Assembly (NCBI GenBank): GCA_023392395.1
Contig: JAEVZE010000079.1
Coordinates: forward strand, 1 to 6,236
Reading direction: 5' to 3'
DNA: 6,236 nt
Source: Bacillota bacterium
GTDB taxonomy: Bacteria; Bacillota; Clostridia; Christensenellales; Aristaeellaceae
Both the position numbers and the translations under genes were made by a program. Positions 1-6,236 of the stretch are shown here, piece by piece. Numbering within the stretch: position 1 is the first letter of the stretch; each line of letters begins with the position of its first letter. The notes below the pieces were generated by a model, which did not search any database, was not told the DNA's origin, and worked only from the letters and a program-made list of their open reading frames with translations.

Positions 1-188
1 ATGTACACGTACTGGCTGCGCTCCAGCATCACACCGACGATGACGTTTGGCCCGACACCAAAGCGCATCAGGCTGCTTGCCACCCGGTTGGCCTGCTCGT
101 TGAGGCACGCAAAAGTCAGCGTTTCGCCGCATGCGATGACCGCGGTGCGGTCGGGCGTGCGCTCGGCCTGCTCCTCAAGCAATCGGTA
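1..188 (-). other. Adenylation domain A3, N-terminal part only
   Basis: Residues 2017-2078 begin a third adenylation domain, cut by the window edge. Visible are YRLLEEQAERTPDRTAV, the usual entry to an NRPS adenylation domain, then a LTFACLNEQANRVA segment (A1-core region, where L-T-Y-x-E-L is typical, with Cys at the usual Glu position) and GVGPNVIVGVMLERS. The P-loop and pocket residues lie beyond the window, so nothing can be said about the substrate. It follows C2 after about 20 residues that include FNDTDWP, a common C-to-A junction. This shows that the protein continues with at least one more module. Confidence 0.88.
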
Positions 189-3100
189 CGCGGGCTTTTG
201 CACCACGGGCCAGTCGGTATCATTGAACCGCTCAAGCCGCGCCAGTGCTTCGGGGGAAGTAATGCTTACGTCGCCGAGGCGGTCCGCCGTGAGCAAGTTC
301 AATGCGGCGGTTGCGGTCGCATCCGCAAGAGATGCGATCATGCCTTCGGAGTACATGTCCGCGCGATACTCCCAGTTGAAGCGATAGGCGTCGCCCTCTC
401 GGAACACGTCGATGCTCAACGGCGCCTTCGCCGCGTGCAAGGGCAGCGCGATCTGCTCCGTAGGTTGCCCGGCGATCGAGAAGGCGCTAAAATCGTCGCC
501 CTGATAGGCGAAGATGATGTCGGAGCGGATGCCGTATGCGCGGCTGGCCTCGGCAAAAGAGAAGAGGTCGTTCGCCATCAGCTCCGCAAGGTGTTCCTTC
601 ATGGCGAGGACGTATTCGGCAGCGCCGCACGCGTCGTCAAGGCGCGCGTATACCGGCAGCGTCTTCACCAGCATGCCGACGACCGGGAATGTGCGCGGGT
701 CGGTGCGGCCGTTGTAGATCGCGGTGAACACGGCGCTGGACTCGTTTTTCCACCTTGCCAGCGTATAGGCGAATGCGGCGGAAAACAGCGCGTTGGGGGT
801 TACGTTGTGGGTTTTGCAGTATGCTTCAACCGCCTGTGGGCTCAGCCTTCCGGCAAGATGGGTGTGAGTGCGGCACGCCTGCGCGCCGTCCGAAGCGTCC
901 GCCCCAGCGGAAAGATCCGCGCCGGGCAGAGAATCCACCTCCACGCCGCGGAATATGCCGTCGTAGTACGCCTTGGCCTCCTGATAGGCTTCGCCGCCGC
1001 GTTTCTTCGCCTCATCCAGCGCAAGATCGAACGCGGTGTACTTTTCCCCTTCCAGCGCCTCGCCCGCGTAGGCACGGTTGATGTCCCGGATGAATACGCT
1101 CAAAGACGAGCCGTCCGCGATGATGTGGTGAATGTCGAGCATGAGATACAGGTTTTCCTCTGTCCGGAAGATCTTAAAGGCGAACAGCGGCGCGGTGTCC
1201 AGGGCGAAAATCGTGGGCAGGCCGCCCTCCCGGAGCGCCGCAAGTTCGTCCTCGGCAATCTCCGAGATCTCCACGCTCCAGGCCAGATCCTCGTGCGGAA
1301 TCATGAACAGATTGCCCTGCGCATCGGCTTCAATGGAGCACTGCATTGCCGGATGCGCCCGCACCGCGGCGCACACGGCGTCCGCGAGACGGCTTGCGTC
1401 CACCGCGCGCGGCATGCGCAAAAGCATTGGGATGTTGTAGACATCGCTTTCGCCGCTCCGCTTGCATTCCAGATAAATCCCGGTCTGCGTCTGGGTCAGC
1501 GGGTACTTGCCGGGCCGGGGCTTTCCGGTAGCGGGCCGATCTAGGCGGGCTGCCTCCAGCATGTGCGCGATCAGCTCGTCCTCAATATTCAGCACGGTGC
1601 AGCCCTTGAGCAGCCGCTTTACATCCGGGCTGTGGCCGAAGCGCTCGTTTAGCATCGACGCCAGGCGCACCGCCGACAGCGACGTGAGCCCCGCCAGCAG
1701 AAGATTGGTCGTGACAGAAATCTCCGCGTGGCCCAATACGTTGCCCACCGCCTCGAAAATCTGCTTTTCGAGCAGGTTCATCGCGTGCCCTGCGTTCTCC
1801 TCCGCTGGGGACGGGGGCGCAACCGGGGGGAGCTTTCGCCGGTCCACCTTGCCGTTGGGGTTCAGCGGAATGGCACCAATTTGCATGGTCGCGGACGGGA
1901 CCATGTACGGCGGTTTATGCGAGAGGATGAACTCGCCGAGCGCCGGGACGTCCACCTTTTCTTGCGATACGACGTAGGCGACAATCTGCTTGCCGCCGGC
2001 AGGCGCGTCCTGGGCGGTCACTGTCACATCGGTTATGGCCAGAAACTGGCGGATGATCGCTTCCACCTCGGTCAGTTCGACGCGAAATCCGCGGATCTTG
2101 ACCTGCGAATCCCTGCGCCCCACGAATTCCACATTGCCGTCGGGCAGGAGGCGCACGATGTCCCCCGTATGGTAGACTCTGGTATACCCTTCGCTGCCAC
2201 AGAAGGGATTGGGCGCGTAGGCCTTCTCCGTCTGTTCGGGCCGGTTCAGGTAGCCGCGCGTCACCTGATACCCCGCGACGAGCAGTTCACCCGGCACGCC
2301 CACGGGCATCAACCGGTTCTCCCTGTCCACGACGTACAGCTTCATGTTGTCAAGGGGCTTGCCGATGGGCACATTGTCATAAAGCCGGTCGATCTCAAAC
2401 GCAGTCGACACCACCGTGCATTCGGTCGGGCCGTACAGGTTAAACGCCCTCAGCCCCTCCGGAGGCGCGAAGGGCACGAGCTTCTCGCCGCCCATCGACA
2501 GGTATTTGAGCGAATGATGCTTGATGCCCACCGCGAACTGACGGCTCACCTGCGTGGTCATGAAGCCGTGGGTGATGCCGCTGACGCGGAAATACTCATT
2601 GAGCGCGTCCAGCTCCAGCCGGATTTCATCGGGGATCACATACACCGTGCCGCCTGAGATCAATGCGGGATACATGTCCATCATGTTCGCATCAAAGCCG
2701 TAGCTGGCATACGCGGTCACGCGGCTGCGTTCGTCCAGCGCGTAGTAACGGCGGTACCAGTGGCAAAAAGCGACGATGTTTCCGTGCTCCAGCATGCAGC
2801 CCTTGGGCAAACCCGTCGTTCCAGAGGTGTAGAGCAGGATGAAAAGATCCTCCGGGCGCGGCGCATCAAAGCCTGCGGCCGCTTCCGGGAGGGCTGGAAT
2901 ATCCTTTGTAAGGAGCACCGGGCCGTCGTACTCCGGCAGCAGGCCCACGTAGGATTCGTCCGCGATCAACAGCTTCGCGGAGGCATCCTTGACCATGAAC
3001 GAAAGCCGGTCCTGAGGATACGCGGGATCCAGCGGCTGGTACGCCGCGCCCGCTTTGGAGACTCCGATGGACGCAATGGGCATATACTCGTTGCGCGGGA

Positions 3101-6100
3101 TCAGGATACTGACCACGTCTTCGCGGCCGATGCCCAGAGAACGGATGTATCCGGCGAGATTGTCCGTCGTCCGGTCCAGCTCCCGATAGGAGAGCCGCCT
3201 GCCTCCGAAGACCACGGAGGTGTGATCCGGCGTCCGGGCCGCCTGCGCGCGCAGTAGGTCCACAAGCGACTGACTCCTGTCGTACGCAGCCTCCGTGGCG
3301 TTCATCCTGCCGATGAACATCTCGTCCGCCTCGGACAAAAGATCGATCTCCGATAGCGTATGGCAGCGCACGATGCCGCGCAGCACCGCTTCAAACACCG
3401 CCGCAAAGCGCTCTATGGTGGCGCGGTCGTACAGGTCGCTGCGGTAATCGATGGAAACGGTATAGCCTCCCCCTCTCCGAAATACCATCACGGAGAGGTT
3501 CGCCAGCGCGCAGCCGGTCTCCAGGGTTTCAAGGAGCGCATCGCTTGCGCCCAGCCGGAAGCCGTTCAGCGTCTCCGCCTGATACACGTACAGGATGTCC
3601 GATTTTACGCCGAACTCCCTTGCCATCTGTTCAAACGGGAATTCATCGTGGCGCATCGATTGAAAGAAGTGCTCCTGAAGCGCGCGCAGGACTTCGGCGA
3701 TCCCGGCGCGCTCATCAAAACGCGCGTATACCGGCAGCGTGCGCACGAGCATGCCAATTGTGTTTTTAAGACGCGGATCATGGCGGCCGTTGTTGACGGT
3801 CGCGAACAGACTTTCCGTCTGACCGGTGAACTTTGCCAGCGCGTAGCCAAACGCGCCGAGAAAAATGGTGCCCTCGGTGATGGCCGCGCCGCGCGCGAAG
3901 TGCTCCGCGGCCTCGACGGTGAGCGCATCGGAAAGGTCGCGCACATATCGCGCGGCAGGCGCGTCCCCGGCGTCCGGGTCGGGCTTGTGATCCGCGATGA
4001 GGTTCGAATCCACTTCGTTTCCGTCGAGGAAGGACGCGAAATGATCGTGCGCCGCCTTGAAAGCCTCCGATTCCCTGAAGCGGCGTTCGCGGCCGGGCAG
4101 CGCGAACGCGTTGAGCGCTTCCGGCTGCAAGGGCTCGCCGGCGTAGGCGCGCGCGAGCTGGCGCAGGAACACGTCCGCCGACGCGCCGTCAAAAATGATG
4201 TGGTGTACGTCCATGAAAAGGTAATCCGCGGCCTCGGTGCGGCAGATTTCAAAGCGGAACAGCGGCCCGGCGGCAAGGTCGAACGGCTTTACGAAGGCGC
4301 GGCCAAGCTGCTCCATGTCCTGCTCCCGCGCGCGTTTCACGGGGATTTCGCAGGGCATGTCCGCGTCCGGGATCAGGGCGGGCTCGCCGCCCAGCATGCC
4401 TGTTTGGGTTCGGAAAACGGGAGTTGCGTCCACCACCGTGCGGATGGCGGCCAACAGGCGGTCCACGTCCACGCCTTCGCCATTCGGGAAACGGAAGCGG
4501 CAGGGAATGTTGTACATCGTCGCCGCGGGGTTCTGCACGCATTCCAGGTAGATGCCAAGCTGGCTGTCGGTCAGCTTGCGCGGGGCGGGCGTCGTGTCGC
4601 AGCCTTCAAACGCGTCGCCTGCTTTGGGGTTGTCATCTCCATGCAAATCGAGGCGTCCGGCGATGCCTGCGGGCGTGCGGCCCTCGAAAATATCCATCGC
4701 CGCCAACCGGAGCGCGCCGCAGGCTTCCTGCAACCTCACCGCCTTGATCGAGTCGCCGCCCAGCGCGAAAAAGTCGTCGTTGATCCCCACCCTGTCGAGC
4801 TTCAAAATGCGCTCGAAGCCCCGGCAAAGCTCGGCCTGCGCCTCGTTTTCCGGGGACACGTAGCGGGCCTGGAAGAGGGAGGCGTCCGGCGGGGTCAGCG
4901 ACAGGCGGTCGAGCTTTCCGTTTGCGTTAATCGGGAACGCCTCAAGCTGGACCAGAAACAGCGGCACCATGTAGTCGGGCAGCAGTGTCTTCAGCAAGGC
5001 GCGCATTTCCGCCTCAGGCACAGCCCTTTGGGCCTTGTAGTAGCCGCATAGATAGTTCTGCCCATGCTCGTTTTCAAATTGTTTGACCACGGCGGTCACG
5101 ACGTCCGGATGGCTGGCCATCGCGTGTTCAATTTCGCCCGGCTCCACGCGCTGGCCGTTGACCTTGACCATCCAGTCCTTGCGGTTGATGTATTCCATGT
5201 TGCCGTCCGGCAGACGCCGGGCGAGGTCGCCGGTGTGAAAATAGCGTTTCCCATGGATCGTGGAGAACGCCTTCTCCGTCGCCTCGGGCAGATTCAGGTA
5301 TCCTTGAAAGAGATCGCCGCAGACGCAGATCTCACCCTCGTCGCCGGGAACGCCGTCGTCGCCGACCAGCGCCACCTCCAGCCCGTCCACAACCTTGCCG
5401 ATGGGCGTATTCTCATAGGCTTTGTCTACCAGGAACGAGGAAACCGCCAGCGGAATCTCGCTCATCCCATAAATGTTGTAGAGGCGATAGTTTTCCGGGG
5501 CAACCTTGCTCAGGCGCTCGCTCCCCGTGACGACATACCTTAGGCGCGCGCCCCGGTTGTGGAAATTTTTGAGCATCTGGGGGCTGATAAAAATGCCGGT
5601 GACGTCATGCTCCGCGATATAATCGGCGATCTTCTGGACATCTCTGCGCCGTTCGTTTGAAAGGATGTGCACGCTTGCACCCATGGCGAGCGGGGTCAGA
5701 AGGTCGAGCAGCAGCGCGATAAAACTAAAGGGAGCGGTGCAGGCGATCACGTCCTCGGCGCAAATCTCCGTAATATCTCTGATCCGCGCAACGCCCGCCA
5801 TCACGCCTGCCCAATTGTGCAGCACGCCCTTGGGCTTTCCCGTGGAACCGGAGGTATAGGTGACCAGCGCGCGGTCGGATGCGGCCGCTTCGATCCTCGG
5901 CTCCATCGGCTCCGCGCTCAGCGCGCGCCGCATGAAATCTTCGTCGATGGCCACCGGGCAGCCGCAGTCCTTTTTGATGTAGTCGATGCGCTCAGTGGGA
6001 TACGCCGGGTCCAGAGGGGCGATTGCCGCACCCGCTTTGAAAACGCCCGCAATCGCCGCGACATAGAGCATGTCGCGCGGCAGCAGGATCGGAATGATGT

Positions 6101-6236
6101 CGTTTCTGCCCACGCCGGAATCGATCAGAAGATGAGCGACGCGCGCGCCCAGTTCGTCCAGCTGCGCGTAGGAAGTGCGCCTGTGGCCGTCCTGATCCAC
6201 GATCGCGGTCTTTTCCGGCTGGGTCAGCGCAAGCTC
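1..6236 (-). CDS. Modular non-ribosomal peptide synthetase, internal fragment (A-PCP-C-A-PCP-C-A), open at both ends
   Basis: One minus-strand frame (codons 6234-6236 down to 3-5, plus two bases) runs through the window without a stop, giving 2078 residues. The domain order is A1, PCP1, C1, A2, PCP2, C2 and partial A3, each supported by core motifs in the same frame: TYTSGSTGKPKG and YTSGTTGLPKG (A3), NLYGPTE (A5), YHTGDI (A7), NGKLDR and NGKVDR (A10), LGGDS and GLTSL (carrier serine), HHIIFDG and HHIIADG (C3). The frame register was checked at the main motifs and never shifts, so I see no frameshift. NRPSs are cytoplasmic enzymes that activate substrates as acyl-adenylates, hold them as thioesters on 4'-phosphopantetheine and condense them in module order. 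Start, stop, loading and release domains lie outside the window, so product and full length are unknown. The family assignment is very secure; no gene name is justified. Confidence 0.97.
255..1499 (-). other. Condensation domain C2, with some relaxed accessory motifs
   Basis: Residues 1580-1994. It is expected to transfer the chain from PCP2 to the amino acid loaded by the next module, whose A domain begins at the window edge. Motifs: LTQTQTGIYLE (C1 core), MLDIHHIIADGSSLSVF with HHIIADG at 1703-1709 (catalytic C3 core, intact), NGRTDPRTFPVVGML and TLPVYAR (C4/C5 region) and NWEYRADMY (C7 core). Two other cores are weaker than in C1: the C2-core region reads ALDTAPLFAFKI, lacking the usual Gly and Arg, and the C6-core region reads NDLFSFAEA in place of a HxDxPFE-like motif. 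Since the active-site His-His and Asp-Gly are kept, I infer a working but diverged domain. Boundaries are approximate. Confidence 0.92.
643..662 (-). repeat. 20-bp exact repeat, copy in C2 domain
   Basis: These 20 bases match 3721-3740 exactly and in the same orientation and reading frame. They encode the TLPVYAR segment of the condensation-domain C5 core. The match reflects homology between C1 and C2, with codon choice also shared over this stretch. It is not a mobile or regulatory repeat. Confidence 0.8.
1557..1781 (-). other. Peptidyl carrier domain PCP2 with divergent AGLTS attachment site
   Basis: Residues 1486-1560 form the carrier domain of the central module, starting at MNLLEKQIFEAV after a Pro-rich linker behind A2. 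The attachment motif LLLAGLTSLSAV departs from the canonical LGGHSL, with AGLTS in its place. The serine aligned to the phosphopantetheine site is residue 1519 (codon 1680-1682); the nearby Ser 1521 is off-position. GLTSLSA carriers are, to my recollection, common in clostridial synthetases, so this should be functional rather than decayed. It carries the A2-loaded residue as acceptor for C1 and then the growing chain as donor for C2. Confidence 0.9.
1821..3269 (-). other. Adenylation domain A2, hydrophobic alpha-amino-acid pocket
   Basis: Residues 990-1472, the only adenylation domain entire in the window. It begins at SLVDLLRAQAARTPD and carries LSYREL (A1), KAGAAYQPLDPAYPQDRL (A2), YTSGTTGLPKG at 1136-1146 (A3), FDANMMDMY from 1181 (A4), NLYGPTE at 1266-1272 (A5), GELLVAGYQVTRGYLNRPEQT (A6), YHTGDI at 1355-1360 (A7), RDSQVKIRGFRVELTEVE (A8) and PLNPNGKVDR at 1457-1466 with catalytic Lys 1463 (A10). 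Aligned by eye to GrsA the pocket is Asp1182, Ala1183, Met1186, Phe1225, Ser1247, Gly1249, Leu1267, Val1275, Val1276, Lys1463, read as DAMFSGLVVK. Asp235 and Lys517 equivalents are present, so an ordinary alpha-amino acid is expected. The lining suggests a hydrophobic side chain, but I do not recognise an exact known code. Confidence 0.95.
3339..4574 (-). other. Condensation domain C1
   Basis: Residues 555-966, about 410 long and near the usual size. It makes the peptide bond between the PCP1-bound donor and the amino acid that A2 loads on PCP2. Motifs in order: LTDSQLGIYLE at 555-565 (C1 core), FDLAAGPLFRFEI (C2 core), MDVHHIIFDGASADVF with HHIIFDG at 678-684 (catalytic C3 core; second His at 4200-4202 is the active-site base), NGRHDPRLKNTIGML and TLPVYAR (C4/C5 region), HDEFPFEQM (C6 core) and SIDYRSDLYD (C7 core). 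All are well conserved, so it should be active. The residue after DG is Ala, where many L-L type domains have Trp. Donor stereochemistry (LCL or DCL) cannot be settled by eye. Boundaries are approximate. Confidence 0.94.
3721..3740 (-). repeat. 20-bp exact repeat, copy in C1 domain
   Basis: Second copy of the 20-base identity with 643-662, encoding the same TLPVYAR segment in C1. The two copies are about 3.08 kb apart, which is one C-A-PCP module length, so they are natural sites for module-level recombination. That role is inference only. Confidence 0.8.
4575..4649 (-). other. Inter-domain linker between PCP1 and C1
   Basis: About 25 residues (530-554) between the end of the carrier fold and the LTDSQLGIYLE start of C1. 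The segment contains several Asp and Glu along with Gly and Pro, matches no domain motif, and ends with TPAPRK just before C1. It is best read as a flexible intra-protein linker. It is too short to hold any extra catalytic domain. Confidence 0.75.
4650..4850 (-). other. Peptidyl carrier domain PCP1 with LGGDS attachment site
   Basis: Residues 463-529 form a carrier (thiolation) domain following A1 after a short linker. The motif DDFFALGGDSIKAV contains the serine (residue 496, codon 4749-4751) expected to receive 4'-phosphopantetheine; this arm holds the A1-activated substrate and presents it to C1. The C-terminal part, ending in DIFEGRTPAGIAGRL, is the usual last helix region. The stretch between the GGDSIKAV helix and DIFEGRTP is short, a style I associate with clostridial and rumen-type synthetases. 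GGDS rather than GGHS is the form often seen in carriers that work with epimerisation domains, yet a C domain follows directly here. Confidence 0.94.
4890..6236 (-). other. Adenylation domain A1 (N-terminus cut by window edge), atypical substrate pocket
   Basis: Residues 1-449 form an almost complete AMP-binding adenylation domain; the window begins just inside its usual N-terminus. Visible motifs: KAGAAIAPLDPAYPTERI (A2), TYTSGSTGKPKG at residues 126-137 (phosphate-binding loop), NIYGMSE at 254-260 (A5, normally NxYGPTE), GEICVCGDLFQGYL (A6), YFHTGDL at 332-338 (A7, ribose-binding Asp), VKVNGQRVEPGEIE (A8) and PINANGKLDR at 435-444 with the catalytic Lys at 441. All the residues needed for ATP chemistry are present, so I infer it is active. 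The pocket is unusual: aligned by eye to GrsA, the FDxS segment reads FIAL at 172-175, so Asp235, which grips the alpha-amino group, is Ile173. The signature reads roughly I-A-L-F-V-G-I-L-A-K. It may take a substrate without a normal alpha-amino group, but the specificity is not predictable. Confidence 0.93.

Noticed and set aside
842..1075. Possible frameshift in C2, suggested by a second minus-strand open frame of 77 codons
   Set aside because: The NRPS frame reads through without a stop and has conserved motifs in the same register on both sides (HHIIADG before it, NGRTDPR and TLPVYAR after it), so no frameshift is needed.
198..1544. Long plus-strand open frame (448 codons) opposite PCP2, C2 and A3
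   Set aside because: Same register effect as the other antisense frame. The translation is rich in Arg, Gly, Val and His with no domain signature, and it lies opposite the intact HHIIADG condensation domain.
1728..2657. Plus-strand open frame of 309 codons opposite A2 and PCP2
   Set aside because: Antisense shadow in the same register, with no domain signature. The minus strand holds A2 motifs A4 to A10 throughout this stretch.
3605..4276. Minus-strand open frame of 223 codons within C1
   Set aside because: It is out of frame with the NRPS and encodes an Arg- and Ser-rich peptide with no motif, while the NRPS frame across the same bases encodes the conserved C1 motifs.
3360..5051. Long plus-strand open frame (563 codons) opposite A1, PCP1 and C1
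   Set aside because: Its codons lie exactly in register on the minus-strand NRPS codons. In GC-rich genes that avoid TTA, CTA and TCA codons, this antisense frame rarely meets a stop. It shows no recognisable motif, while the minus strand carries a continuous series of NRPS cores here.
5457..5477. A1 as a dead adenylation domain because of the altered A5 motif (YGMSE)
   Set aside because: The essential Glu is kept, and the phosphate loop, TGD motif and NGK lysine are intact, so altered substrate choice is a better explanation than inactivity.
1..6236. Promoters, terminators, RNA genes, CRISPR arrays and mobile elements
   Set aside because: The window is coding from edge to edge within one protein. 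I saw no regularly spaced repeats, no transposase-like frame and no tRNA- or rRNA-like segment; GC-rich inverted matches are expected in such DNA.

Overview
The whole window is a fragment of one very large protein-coding gene on the minus strand. A single reading frame, entering at base 6236 and leaving at base 1, stays open for 2078 codons with no stop, and it encodes a modular non-ribosomal peptide synthetase (NRPS). Neither the start nor the stop codon is inside the window. There is therefore no intergenic DNA, promoter, terminator, RNA gene or mobile element to describe.

Read 5' to 3' on the minus strand (residues counted from the first codon in the window), the order is: adenylation domain A1 (residues 1-449, lacking only its extreme N-terminus); carrier domain PCP1 (463-529, LGGDS attachment motif); a short acidic linker; condensation domain C1 (555-966, HHIIFDG); adenylation domain A2 (990-1472); carrier domain PCP2 (1486-1560, AGLTS attachment motif); condensation domain C2 (1580-1994, HHIIADG); and the first about 62 residues of a third adenylation domain A3 (2017-2078). 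This is one complete C-A-PCP module flanked by the A-PCP of the module before and the C-A of the module after. No epimerisation, methylation, cyclisation, thioesterase or reductase domain lies in the visible part.

The logic is that of an assembly line. A1 loads a substrate on PCP1, C1 joins it to the residue that A2 loads on PCP2, and C2 passes the product to the residue loaded by the A3 module. A2 has a conventional alpha-amino-acid pocket with a hydrophobic signature (read as D-A-M-F-S-G-L-V-V-K). A1 keeps its catalytic motifs but has Ile where the alpha-amino-binding Asp normally sits, which makes its substrate the most interesting open question.

The DNA looks GC-rich (roughly 60 percent by eye). 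The wording of several motifs (LTQTQTGIYLE, NGR-DPR---GML-TLPVYAR, GLTSLSA, GGDSIKAV) recalls NRPSs of anaerobic Clostridia and other gut or rumen microbes rather than those of Streptomyces, Pseudomonas or Bacillus. A GC-rich clostridial-type Firmicute is my best guess, but it is an inference from motif style. Several long plus-strand reading frames exist; they are antisense shadows of the NRPS gene and are not annotated.
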